Source: Bacteroidia bacterium | GTDB taxonomy: Bacteria > Bacteroidota > Bacteroidia > Chitinophagales > UBA2359 | Length of the DNA stretch: 60,718 bases | NCBI GenBank assembly: GCA_030427245.1 | Contig: JAUHXA010000044.1 | Location: forward strand, 1 to 60,718 | Direction of reading: 5' to 3' | Shown: positions 48,764 through 57,246 of the stretch, piece by piece | How positions within the stretch are numbered: position 1 is the first letter of the stretch | Layout of the letters: every line of letters begins with the position of its first letter | Program-made: the position numbers and the translations under genes | The notes under the pieces: generated by a model | What the model saw: the letters and a program-made list of their open reading frames with translations, nothing else | What the model was told of the DNA's origin: nothing | The model's database searches: none

Positions 48764-50230
48764 ATGAACGATACGCTCACCCTTCCCAAAGTTAACAATT
48801 TCATTGACGGAAAATTTGAAGGCATCGGAAACGGCACAATGGATGTCGTCAGCCCATTGGATGGCAAAGTGATTTCCTCCGTTCCGATGAGTACGACCGA
48901 AGATTTGGACAATGCAGTTGCGGCTGCAAAAAGAGCCTTCAAAACTTGGTCAGAAAAAACCATCAAAGAACGGGTACAAGTATTTTTTACCTACCGCAAT
49001 TTGCTGGAAAAGCACCAAGATGAACTCGCCAAATTGGTGCAAATCGAAAACGGCAAAACCTACGGTGAAGCATTGGCAGAAGTATTGAAAAGCATTGAAT
49101 TGTGCGAGTTTGCCGTTTCGATGCCGCAAATCGTCACCAACGAAGTACAAGAAGTAAGCAAAGGGGTAGAATGTCGAATCGAACGAAAACCGATTGGCGT
49201 AGTTGCCTGCATCACTCCCTTCAATTTCCCCAATATGGTGCCACATTGGACAGTACCAAATGCCATTGTGCTGGGCAATACAGTCATTCTCAAACCTTCC
49301 GAAAAAGTGCCACTCAGCACCATTCGCATGGCGGAATTACTAAAAGAAGCAGGTCTTCCCGATGGTGTTTTCAATCTCGTCAATGGCGGTAAAGAAATCG
49401 TTGAAGCCATCTGCGACCACCCCGACATCAAAGCCACTTCTTTTGTAGGTTCTACGCATGTAGCCAAAATCGTTTACCGACGAGCTACCTCCAATCTTCA
49501 AAGATGTGTCGCTTTGGGAGGCGCAAAAAACCACCTCATTGTCCTTCCCGATGCCAACCCCCAAATGACTGCCGACAATGTGGTCGCTTCCATGTCAGGT
49601 TGTGCAGGGCAACGGTGCATGGCAGCCTCCGTAATGGTTGGCGTTGACCGAGTACAGCACATCATTGACCTTATGGTTGAAGAAGCCAAATCCATTGTTC
49701 CCGGCAAAAACTTGGGTTCGGTTATCAGCAAAGAAGCCAAAGAACGCATTGAAGCCTACATCACTGAAGCCGAACAACAAGGCGCAAAAATTTTGGTGGA
49801 TGGTCGAGGCGCAACCGTTGAAGGAAAAGAAGGTGGTTTTTATGTCGGACCGACCATCATTGATTATGTGACCCCCGATATGAAAGTGGCAAAAGAAGAA
49901 ATTTTTGGTCCTGTCATTTCCATCATTCGAGCCAAAGATGTGGATGAAGCCATTCTCATCGAAAACGGCTCCAATTACGGCAATGCAGCCGCAGTTTTCA
50001 CCCAAAGTGGAGGATTGGCAAGACGCATTATGGAAGGCGCAAGTGCGGGTATGATTGGAGTGAATATCGGTGTTCCTGTTCCGAGAGAACCGTTCTCTTT
50101 TGGCGGCTGGAACGAATCCAAATTTGGAGTAGGCGACATTACTGGCAAAAGTTCGATTGAATTTTGGACGCAAAATAAAAAGACGACGACTAAGTGGAAT
50201 CCAGAAGACAAAACGAACTGGATGAGCTGA
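48764..50230 (+). CDS. mmsA: CoA-acylating (methyl)malonate-semialdehyde dehydrogenase
   Basis: A 488-residue aldehyde dehydrogenase of the MMSDH type, which oxidises malonate or methylmalonate semialdehyde with CoA and NAD, releasing CO2 and acetyl- or propionyl-CoA. The catalytic Cys285 lies in GCAGQRCMA, the MMSDH form of the motif. FVGSTHVAKIVY and the C-terminal PFSFGGWNESKFGVGD are also typical. The ATG at 48764 (NFIDGKFEG just after) matches the family start. In valine degradation this enzyme works on methylmalonate semialdehyde. Here, followed by a beta-alanine-type aminotransferase and pyrimidine genes, malonate semialdehyde is the more likely substrate. A family A repeat begins 2 bases after the stop. 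Confidence 0.93.
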   Translation: MNDTLTLPKVNNFIDGKFEGIGNGTMDVVSPLDGKVISSVPMSTTEDLDNAVAAAKRAFKTWSEKTIKERVQVFFTYRNLLEKHQDELAKLVQIENGKTYGEALAEVLKSIELCEFAVSMPQIVTNEVQEVSKGVECRIERKPIGVVACITPFNFPNMVPHWTVPNAIVLGNTVILKPSEKVPLSTIRMAELLKEAGLPDGVFNLVNGGKEIVEAICDHPDIKATSFVGSTHVAKIVYRRATSNLQRCVALGGAKNHLIVLPDANPQMTADNVVASMSGCAGQRCMAASVMVGVDRVQHIIDLMVEEAKSIVPGKNLGSVISKEAKERIEAYITEAEQQGAKILVDGRGATVEGKEGGFYVGPTIIDYVTPDMKVAKEEIFGPVISIIRAKDVDEAILIENGSNYGNAAAVFTQSGGLARRIMEGASAGMIGVNIGVPVPREPFSFGGWNESKFGVGDITGKSSIEFWTQNKKTTTKWNPEDKTNWMS

Positions 50231-50232
50231 TT

Positions 50233-50658
50233 AAATCCAAATAAAGTGCAGTTTTTCCCTTCATTGAAGGCTCATATTTGGTGGATTTGCGAATTGCGAT
50301 AGATGAAGTTTGATTTGTGATTTAGCTTTGTTTGTTTTCAAATCAAACTTCGTAAATCATGTAATCATACATCTCAAATCCAAGTAAAGTGCATTTAGGT
50401 TCTTTTACTTTATACGCTCGTATTTGGTGGATTTATGAATTGCGATAGATGAAGTTTGATTTGTGATTTATCTCTGTTTGATTTGTGATTTAGCTTTGTT
50501 TGTTTTCAAATCAAACTTCGTAAATCATGTAATCATACATCTCAAATCCACCAAATACGAGGGGCAAAACTTAAGAATGTAAAAATTATGATTGAGCAAA
50601 AATAAATCACAAATCAAACTTCAAAAATCATACATCTCAAATCCACCAAATACGAGAC
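50233..50658 (+). repeat. Family A palindromic repeats, forward orientation, downstream of mmsA
   Basis: Two full units and one half unit of the family A repeat fill most of the 480-base gap between mmsA and the aminotransferase. The core of each unit is GAAGTTTGATTT, a 25-45-base loop, then AAATCAAACTTC. Conserved pieces ATCATGTAATCATACATC and GTGGATTTGCGAATTGCG flank it, and the spacer contains CTTCATTGAAGGCTC. The last half unit (about 50605-50656) repeats only the right arm. The same sequence recurs at 56.05-56.35, 56.79-57.19 and 59.94-60.72 kb. Confidence 0.9.
50417..50561. mobile_element. MITE-like element with 18-bp terminal inverted repeats
   Basis: CTCGTATTTGGTGGATTT at 50417-50434 is the exact inverse of 50544-50561, so this copy of the family A repeat is a 145-bp element with perfect ends. 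Its inner arms are also inverted (GAAGTTTGATTT/AAATCAAACTTC). No gene fits inside. A target duplication is not obvious. The right end is duplicated at 50639-50656. A miniature inverted-repeat element is the simplest reading, but no parent transposase is in the window. Confidence 0.5.
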
Positions 50659-50710
50659 GCAAAACTTGAAGGGTGAGATAAAAGATAAATCAAAAAAACA
50701 ACTTCAATCC

Positions 50711-52057
50711 ATGATAACAACTTTAGAAACCTCCAATACACAAATCCGCAAAAAAAACCTCGACCACACTTTATTCTCTTGGTCCAAACAAGGCGGATTA
50801 AACCCCATTCACGCCCAAAAAGCAAAGGGTGTCTATCTTTGGGATACAGACGGCAAACGGTACATTGACTTTTCTTCCCAATTGATGAACGTCAATATAG
50901 GTCATGGCGACCAACGGATTACACAAGCCGTAGCCGAGCAAATGCAAAAACTCAGCTTTGTCTATCCAGGCATGATAACCGATGTGCGAGGTGAATTGGG
51001 TGCATTGATTGCAGAAGTTACCCCAGGCAATTTAACCAAAACCTTTTTTACTTTAGGAGGTGCAGAAGCGATTGAAAATGCCATCAAAATCGCCCGAATT
51101 TATACAGGCAGACCCAAAATTATCACCCAATACCGTTCCTATCACGGTGCAACTTATGGAGCGATTTCGGCAGGTGGCGACCCCCGAAAATTTCCCGTTG
51201 ATGCCTATTCTGCCCCCAATTTTGTCCACATAGAAAACCCCTATTTCTACCGTTGTCCGTGGGGAACAAACAGCATTGAAGAATGTGGCGAAATGGCATT
51301 GGCGCATTTGGAGCGAGTCATTAAATTTGAAAATCCCGACAGCGTTGCCGCTATTCTGATGGAAGGAGAATCGGGTTCTTCGGGCTGCATCAAATACCCG
51401 CCAAACTACTGGCAAGGCTTGCGAAAAATTGCAGATAAGTATGGAATCTTGTTGATTGACGATGAGGTGATGAGTGGTTTTGGACGAACAGGTAAATGGT
51501 TTGGGATTGACCATCATGGTGTTACACCCGACATTATGGCAATCGCCAAGGGTTTGACCTCTGGTTATTTGCCCTTAGGCGGAACAGTTGTCACCGATAC
51601 CATCGCCCAACATTTTGAGGACAATGCTTTGGTCATAGGTTTGACCTACTCTGCACATGCCGTTTCTTGCGCTGCGGGCTTGGCAAATGTTCGCATTATG
51701 AAAGAGGAAAATATGGTCGAAAATGCGGCTCGAATGGGACACTATATTGAACACAAAGTTGCCGAACTCATTGCCAAACACCCTTCAATTGGCGATTTCC
51801 GAAATACAGGATTGTTAGGTTGCATCGAATTGGTTAAAGACCGAAAAACCAAAGAACCACTTGTCGAATGGAACACCGCTTCTCCCATTACCAACGAAAT
51901 TGCAGGTAAAATCCGTGAGTTGGGCATGTTTACTTTCGTCAAATGGAATTTCATTTTCATTGCTCCGCCATTGAACATCACCGAAGCAGAGGTGGACGAA
52001 GGAATGGAGATTATTTCTAAAGCGATTGGAGTAGCGGATGGGTATTATACAGGGTGA
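50711..52057 (+). CDS. Class III omega-aminotransferase, probable beta-alanine transaminase
   Basis: A 448-residue PLP aminotransferase of the AGAT-II/class III fold. The cofactor lysine is Lys280 in AIAKGLTSGYLPLGG, preceded by the cofactor Asp in LLIDDEVMSGFGRTGKW. The N-terminal LMNVNIGHG and TFFTLGGAEAIENAIK match beta-alanine:pyruvate and taurine:pyruvate transaminases. Placed between mmsA and a pyrimidine permease, it most likely turns beta-alanine (or 3-aminoisobutyrate) into malonate (or methylmalonate) semialdehyde, the substrate of MmsA. The ATG at 50711 is preferred over a TTG at 50666, which falls just past the family A repeat. A family B repeat array begins about 18 bases after the stop. 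Confidence 0.9.
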   Translation: MITTLETSNTQIRKKNLDHTLFSWSKQGGLNPIHAQKAKGVYLWDTDGKRYIDFSSQLMNVNIGHGDQRITQAVAEQMQKLSFVYPGMITDVRGELGALIAEVTPGNLTKTFFTLGGAEAIENAIKIARIYTGRPKIITQYRSYHGATYGAISAGGDPRKFPVDAYSAPNFVHIENPYFYRCPWGTNSIEECGEMALAHLERVIKFENPDSVAAILMEGESGSSGCIKYPPNYWQGLRKIADKYGILLIDDEVMSGFGRTGKWFGIDHHGVTPDIMAIAKGLTSGYLPLGGTVVTDTIAQHFEDNALVIGLTYSAHAVSCAAGLANVRIMKEENMVENAARMGHYIEHKVAELIAKHPSIGDFRNTGLLGCIELVKDRKTKEPLVEWNTASPITNEIAGKIRELGMFTFVKWNFIFIAPPLNITEAEVDEGMEIISKAIGVADGYYTG

Positions 52058-52074
52058 GAATTTGAGGTGATGAA

Positions 52075-52680
52075 ATAATGACCCCAAATCAAGTGCAGAA
52101 AATTCCCCCTTTGAAGGGGGTTAGGGGGATGTTTTCGTAAAGAGTTGAGAATAGCACAATTCAGTGAAAAATCAAAATGATTACCCCAAATCAAGTGCAG
52201 AAAATTCCCCCTTTGAAGGGGGTTAGGGGGATGTTTTCGTAAAGAGTTGAGAAAAGACAATTCAATGAAAAATCAAAATGATTACCCCAAATCAAGTGCA
52301 GAAAATTCCCCCTTTGAAGGGGGAATTTCCGCACTATATTTTGGCTGAGGTTAGGAAAGATTCGTTATTTTTAAAGCTAAATCGAAAGTACTACAACTCA
52401 GCCTTTATTTTTATTTGAGGGCATGAATTCAAATTCAAATAAGATATAAGAATATGCCGTATAAAATTGAGAGGAAATGTGATACAGTGGAATTTTCTAA
52501 ATAATTACTCTAAATAAAATTCAGAAAACTACCCCTTCAAAGAAGGGAAGGGAGATATTTTGGTAAAGAGTTGAGAATGACACAATTCAGTGAAGAATTA
52601 AAGTAATTACCCGAATTCAAACGCAGAAAATTCCCCCTTTGAAGGGGGTTAGGGGGATGTTTTCGTAAAGAGTTGAGAAA
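52075..52680 (+). repeat. Family B tandem repeats between the aminotransferase and permease genes
   Basis: Units of about 101 bp begin ACCCCAAATCAAGTGCAG and contain TTCCCCCTTTGAAGGGGG, a hairpin, followed by TTAGGGGGATGTTTTCG and AAGAGTTGAGAA. Copies start near 52080, 52182 and 52283, with a divergent copy near 52502 and a good one near 52605. The third is interrupted right after its hairpin by about 190 bases of unrelated sequence (about 52323-52510). All are in one orientation. CCCCCTTTGAAGGGGG-type motifs are, as I recall, common between genes in Bacteroidota. They fill the 675-base gap; no gene is present. Confidence 0.88.
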
Positions 52681-52732
52681 AAAAGAGACAATAAAAATAG
52701 ATAGTCAATTCACCCAATAAACAGCATTGCCA

Positions 52733-54403
52733 ATGCAAAACAAAGACATCGTAACCTTAAACGAAGACTTTTCCCAATCGCCATTATACAGCGAAGACCT
52801 TGCCCCCGTTCCGCCCGAAAAACGGACATGGACGATGTGGCATTTGGCTGCAATATGGGTTGGAATGGCAGTCTGTATTCCGACCTATTTGCTCGCTTCC
52901 TATATGATAGGCGCAGGAATGACTTGGCTCGAATCATTGATTATCATTGGAGTAGCCAATTTAATCATCACCATTCCGATGGTATTAAATGGACACGCAG
53001 GCGTAAAATACGGTGTACCTTTTCCCGTTATTGGCAGAACCTCCTTTGGCACAAAAGGCATTCACATCCCTTCCATTGTTCGGGCAATTGTTGCTTGTGG
53101 CTGGTTCGGGATTCAAACGTGGATTGGAGGATTGGCGGTTTATGCCATTTTCTGTTCGCTTACAGGCACAGAAGCAGCCATTGATTTGACAGTTGGTAAA
53201 TTTCTTGGGTTTGCGGTTTTCTGGTGCATCAACATCTACTTTATTTGGAAAGGAACAGAAAGTATCAAATTTTTGGAGCAATACGCTGCTCCCATCCTGA
53301 TAATCATGGGAATATTCCTGATTGGTTGGGGCGCAACACAGGCGGGAGGCTTCAAAATCGTTTTGGACCAAAGTGAGCAATTGGCAACTCCTGCTGCGGA
53401 AATCATAGAAAAAAATGGGCAAAATGTATTGGTTTTCCATCCCATTAAAGATAAAACGGGAAAAATCAAAGCAGATGCCTATCGCATGGATGCTGGAACG
53501 TGGACACCGATTACTGCAAATGAAATTCCCCTTACTGCAAACCAAGAAAATACCACCATTCAATTTAGAAAATCAGTCGGCGATACCTTCATTGAATCCT
53601 CTACTGTCACTCCCACAATAGCGACTCCCAATACTTCAAGTACAGGCGGCAAATTGTGGAGTTACCTGCTTTGGCTGACCATTATGGTTGGTTTTTGGGC
53701 TACGATGTCGCTGAGTATTGCCGACATTACCCGCTATGCCGCTACCCAAAAAGCGCAAGTTTTGGGGCAGTTTATTGGGCTTCCTGGGACGATGATGCTG
53801 TATTCTTTCGTCGGAATATTTGTCACTTGTGCTGCCGTAATCAACTTTGAAGGGATTTTGATATCCAACGATGCGCCTTGGGACCCTGTTTCGCTTTTGT
53901 CAAGATTTGACAACCCTGCAGTGGTGATTTTCAGCCAAATATTCATGATTATCGCTACTTTAAGTACCAACATTGCAGCCAATGTTATCGCCCCCGCTAA
54001 TGCTTTTTCCAATCTCAACCCCAAAAAAATCAGTTTCCGAACAGGAGGTATCATTACAGGAATTATTGGAATCATTATTTGCCCGTGGTATTTGATGGCT
54101 GAAATCAGCAATATCCTTATTTTTATCAGTGGATTGTTGGGACCTGTTTTGGGCATCATGTTGGCGGACTATTACGTTATCCGAAAAAAAGAAATTGCCA
54201 TTGCAGAACTGTACAAAGAAAACGGTGCATTTAGTTATTCATCGGGCTTCAATCCTGCTGCAATGATTGCGCTTTTTGCAGGTGTTGGAGTTGCTTTGAT
54301 TGGTTATTTTGTGCCTGCATTGGATGCACTTTACAAACTGTCTTGGTTTTCTGGTTTTGCAGTTTCTTTTGGTATTTATTGGGTATTGATGCGGAAAAAG
54401 TGA
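52733..54403 (+). CDS. NCS1-family nucleobase:cation symporter
   Basis: A 556-residue inner-membrane importer of the NCS1 family (uracil, thymine, cytosine, allantoin or hydantoin). About 12 helices are visible, with family motifs GVKYGVPFPVIGRTSFG after helix 2, ACGWFGIQTWIGG in helix 3 and FWATMSLSIADITRYA in the helix 7/8 region. It is about 60-70 residues longer than typical members because of a hydrophilic insert at about 213-305, between helix 6 and helix 7. The pyrimidine-degradation neighbours suggest uracil/thymine or a dihydropyrimidine as cargo. The ATG at 52733 is used; a TTG two codons earlier is an unlikely alternative. Confidence 0.93.
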   Translation: MQNKDIVTLNEDFSQSPLYSEDLAPVPPEKRTWTMWHLAAIWVGMAVCIPTYLLASYMIGAGMTWLESLIIIGVANLIITIPMVLNGHAGVKYGVPFPVIGRTSFGTKGIHIPSIVRAIVACGWFGIQTWIGGLAVYAIFCSLTGTEAAIDLTVGKFLGFAVFWCINIYFIWKGTESIKFLEQYAAPILIIMGIFLIGWGATQAGGFKIVLDQSEQLATPAAEIIEKNGQNVLVFHPIKDKTGKIKADAYRMDAGTWTPITANEIPLTANQENTTIQFRKSVGDTFIESSTVTPTIATPNTSSTGGKLWSYLLWLTIMVGFWATMSLSIADITRYAATQKAQVLGQFIGLPGTMMLYSFVGIFVTCAAVINFEGILISNDAPWDPVSLLSRFDNPAVVIFSQIFMIIATLSTNIAANVIAPANAFSNLNPKKISFRTGGIITGIIGIIICPWYLMAEISNILIFISGLLGPVLGIMLADYYVIRKKEIAIAELYKENGAFSYSSGFNPAAMIALFAGVGVALIGYFVPALDALYKLSWFSGFAVSFGIYWVLMRKK

Positions 54404-54466
54404 ATTTAGAAGTGGGAAGAGGGAAGTGGGAGAAGTCTGAGTAAAGGACAAAATATTTGTTGGATA

Positions 54467-54548
54467 AAACCTTATAGGTTTAAATTTTGATATTTTATAC
54501 ATTATTGTTGATAATCTGATTTCATATAAAGAAAAACCTATAAGGTTT
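54467..54548. repeat. Inverted repeat AAACCTTATAGGTTT / AAACCTATAAGGTTT
   Basis: Two exactly inverted 15-base arms (54467-54481 and 54534-54548) with 52 bases between them lie in the 267-base gap between the permease and hydA. Each arm is itself nearly palindromic. Leftward or rightward function is not determined by T runs. It resembles a REP-type palindrome. Confidence 0.6.
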
Positions 54549-54670
54549 AGGTTTTGAATCAAAAAACGTTTAACCTTCTACTGGGAAAGGAAATGTTTGA
54601 TAACCAAAACTCTGTGCCTCTATATTCAATAAAAATTTCACAAAATATTGAAGTCTAAAAAATAAACAAT

Positions 54671-56053
54671 ATGTCAATTTTAATAAAAAACGGAAGAGTC
54701 GTTACGGCGGAGTCCGATTTCATTGCGGACATCTACACCGAAGGCGAACAAATTGTAGCCATTGGAAAAGACCTGTCCTACAAAGCAGACAAAGTAATTG
54801 ATGCAACGGGGAAACTCGTTTTTCCTGGAGGAATTGACCCACACGTTCACTTAGATATGCCGTTTATGGGGACTTCTTCGAGCGACGATTATACCACAGG
54901 TACTCGTGCGGCTTTGCATGGCGGCACAACGATGGTCATTGATTTCATTTTGCAGACGCAAGGAAAATCGCTTTATGATGCCCTCCGAACTTGGCAGCAA
55001 AAATCGCAGGGGAAAGCGATTGGAGATTATTCATACCACATGGCTGTCACCGACTTCAATGACGATGTAGCAAAAGAGGTGGTGCAAATGATTGAAGACG
55101 AAGGCATCATTTCCTTCAAGACTTTCATGGCATACAAAGGCGCATTGATGATTGACGATGGGCAGATGGTGCAATTGATGAAGGTGGTCAAAGAAAATGG
55201 CGGCTTGGTAACGGTTCATGCGACAAATGGCGACATGATTGATTCCTTGATTGCCAAACACCGTTCGGAAGGCAAATTGTCACCACTTTACCACTACCTT
55301 TCACAACCCGAAGTGACCGAAGCCGAAGCCTCTGGACGTTTTGCGGACATGCTTCACTACACAGGTTGCCCTGGTTACATCGTACACATGACCTGCGAAG
55401 GCGCACTCAATGCTGTCCGAAACGCCACTCGCCGCAACCAAAAAGTGTTTGTGGAAACCTGCACACAATACCTCGTTTTGGATGCCTCACTATATGAAAA
55501 AGATTTTGAAGGTGCGAAATGGGTAATGAGTCCTCCTTTGCGGGAAAAAAAGGACCAAACCGCTCTTTGGTCGGGCATCAATCAAGGTTTGGTGCAAGTC
55601 GTTGGAACAGACCACTGTCCCTTCAAATGGGAACAAAAATTGATGGGAAAAGACGATTTCTCGAAAATCCCCAACGGTCATCCTGCAATTGAACACCGCA
55701 TGGAATTGCTCTTTACGGAAGGTGTCAACACAGGAAAAATTTCTTTGAACAAATACGTGGAAGTCACTTCAACAAATGCCGCCAAAATTTTCGGAATGTT
55801 CCCCAAAAAAGGAACGATTGCGATTGGCGCTGATGCAGATTTAGTCATTTTCGACCCCAACAAAAAACACACGATTTCGGTGGATACGCACCACATGAAT
55901 GTGGATTATTCGGCTTATGAAGGATGGGAATTGACGGGCAAAACAGAAACAGTTTTGCTGAGAGGTAAGGTAGCGATTGAAGGGGAGAAATGTTTGTTGG
56001 AGGCTGGTTATGGGCAGTTTGTGAAAAGAGGGAAAACATCGTTGGTTGTTTGA
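54671..56053 (+). CDS. hydA: Dihydropyrimidinase / D-hydantoinase
   Basis: A 460-residue amidohydrolase that opens dihydrouracil or dihydrothymine to N-carbamoyl-beta-amino acids. The binuclear zinc site is complete: His58 and His60 in DPHVHLD, carboxylated Lys150 in ISFKTFMAYKG, His in VTVHATNG, His in YIVHMTCEG and Asp in GTDHCPF. Length and motif spacing match dihydropyrimidinases. It is the second step of the reductive pyrimidine route whose other enzymes surround it. The TGA stop is part of the TTTGATTT of a family A repeat, which begins at the very end of the gene. Confidence 0.95.
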   Translation: MSILIKNGRVVTAESDFIADIYTEGEQIVAIGKDLSYKADKVIDATGKLVFPGGIDPHVHLDMPFMGTSSSDDYTTGTRAALHGGTTMVIDFILQTQGKSLYDALRTWQQKSQGKAIGDYSYHMAVTDFNDDVAKEVVQMIEDEGIISFKTFMAYKGALMIDDGQMVQLMKVVKENGGLVTVHATNGDMIDSLIAKHRSEGKLSPLYHYLSQPEVTEAEASGRFADMLHYTGCPGYIVHMTCEGALNAVRNATRRNQKVFVETCTQYLVLDASLYEKDFEGAKWVMSPPLREKKDQTALWSGINQGLVQVVGTDHCPFKWEQKLMGKDDFSKIPNGHPAIEHRMELLFTEGVNTGKISLNKYVEVTSTNAAKIFGMFPKKGTIAIGADADLVIFDPNKKHTISVDTHHMNVDYSAYEGWELTGKTETVLLRGKVAIEGEKCLLEAGYGQFVKRGKTSLVV

Positions 56054-56345
56054 TTTGGAAACAGAGCGAAATCAAAAATCAAACTTCGTCTATCGCAATT
56101 CATAAATCCACCAGTAATGAGCCTTCAATGAAGAAACAGTAATCGCACTTTGTTTGGATTTAAGATGTATGATTACATGATTTTTGAAGTTTGATTTGGA
56201 AACAGAGCGAAATCAAAAATCAAACTTCGTCTATCGCAATTCATAAATCCACCAGTAAAGAGCCTTCAATGAAGAATTTGAAGCCGCACTTTGTTTGGAT
56301 TTAAGATGTACGATTACATGATTTTTGAAGTTTGATTTGTAATAT
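56051..56345 (-). repeat. Family A repeats, inverted orientation, directly after hydA
   Basis: Two near-identical units (period about 142) in the orientation opposite to the copies after mmsA and preT. They carry GTTTGATTTGGAAACAGAGC, ATCAAACTTCGTCTATCG, AATCCACCAGTAATGAGCC, CTTCAATGAAG and ATGATTACATGATTTTTGAAG. The first unit overlaps the hydA stop codon and the second ends 28 bases before the four-helix-bundle gene. They fill the 319-base gap. Confidence 0.9.
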
Positions 56346-56372
56346 TTTTTTTGAAAATATAATTTTAGAATA

Positions 56373-56765
56373 ATGACGCCAGAAGAACTTGAGGAACGAC
56401 TGATAAATTTTGCTTCAAGAATTATCACTGTAGCAGAAGCATTACCAAAATTACCTGCTGCGAAACATCTTGGCGGACAATTGTATCGTTCAGGAACTTC
56501 ACCTGCACTGAATTATGGAGAAGCAAGAGGAGCAGAGTCAACAGCCGATTTTATTCACAAAAAGAAGATTTGCCTCAAAGAATTGAGAGAAACCTATGTG
56601 TGTCTTCGAATAATGGACAAAAAGAGTTGGTTTAAAAAGGGGCGACTTGATTCAATGCTTCGTGAAAACAATGAACTAATTTCGATTTTTGTATCAAGTG
56701 TCAAAACGGCTGAAAGCAATAGAAAAGCTGAAAAAGAAGGTCGAAGTAACAGGAAAAAGCGTTGA
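56373..56765 (+). CDS. Four-helix-bundle protein (S23/IVS-type)
   Basis: A 130-residue protein of the family named after ORFs in 23S rRNA intervening sequences (TIGR02436-like, distant relatives of the DGR accessory protein Avd). Diagnostic segments are LGGQLYRSGTSPALNYGEA in helix 2, then DFIHKKKICLKELRETYV in helix 3. A Lys/Arg-rich tail (KKR end) fits nucleic-acid contact. The function is unknown in general. It has no place in pyrimidine catabolism and is enclosed by family A repeats in the same orientation on both sides, so it probably arrived with or within the repeats. Confidence 0.85.
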   Translation: MTPEELEERLINFASRIITVAEALPKLPAAKHLGGQLYRSGTSPALNYGEARGAESTADFIHKKKICLKELRETYVCLRIMDKKSWFKKGRLDSMLRENNELISIFVSSVKTAESNRKAEKEGRSNRKKR

Positions 56766-56789
56766 GGTGTAAAACGAGAAATTGTAACT

Positions 56790-57187
56790 GCATTTTGTTT
56801 GGATTTAGGATGTACGATTACATGATTTATAAAGTTTGATTTGAAAACAGAGCGAAATCAAAAATCAAAATTCGTCTATCGTAATTCGCAAATCCACCAG
56901 TCACAAGCCTTCAATGAAGAAGTTAAAGCCGCACTTTATTTGGATTTAGGATGTACGATTACATGATTTTTGAAGTTTGATTTGAAAACAGAGCGCAATC
57001 AAAAATCAAACATCGTCTATCGCAATTCATAAATCCACGAGTAAAGAGCCTTCAATGAAGAAGTTAAAGCCGCACTTTATTTGGATTTAGGATGTACGAT
57101 TACATGATTTGTGATGTTTGATTTGGAAATAGAGTTAAATCAAAAATCAAAATTCAACTATCGTAATTCATAAATCCACCAGTTATG
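56790..57187 (-). repeat. Family A repeats, inverted orientation, after the four-helix-bundle gene
   Basis: About two and a half family A units in the same orientation as those on the other side of the four-helix-bundle gene. Boxes GGATTTAGGATGTACGATT and CAATGAAGAAGTTAAAGCC recur every 140-odd bases, with about 10% divergence between units. They fill most of the 481-base gap before the beta-ureidopropionase gene. A rightward promoter would have to lie in the last 60 bases, where TATTTATTTATAATATTG is the only suggestive stretch. Confidence 0.9.
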
Positions 57188-57246
57188 AGCAAGTAAAGTG
57201 AGAAGATACGACTGTTATTTATTTATAATATTGAAAAGGTACAACT

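Noticed and set aside
50666-50710. TTG start for the class III aminotransferase
   Set aside because: The extension lies just past the family A repeat and adds no conserved residues; the ATG at 50711 fits the family.
52075-52260. Leftward ORF with repeated HPPNPLQRGNFLHLIWG
   Set aside because: It is a translation of the family B repeat, not a gene; such readings are commonplace in Bacteroidota intergenic DNA.
56373-56765. Diversity-generating retroelement accessory gene (Avd)
   Set aside because: The protein is only a distant relative, and no reverse transcriptase or template/variable repeat pair was found within the window.
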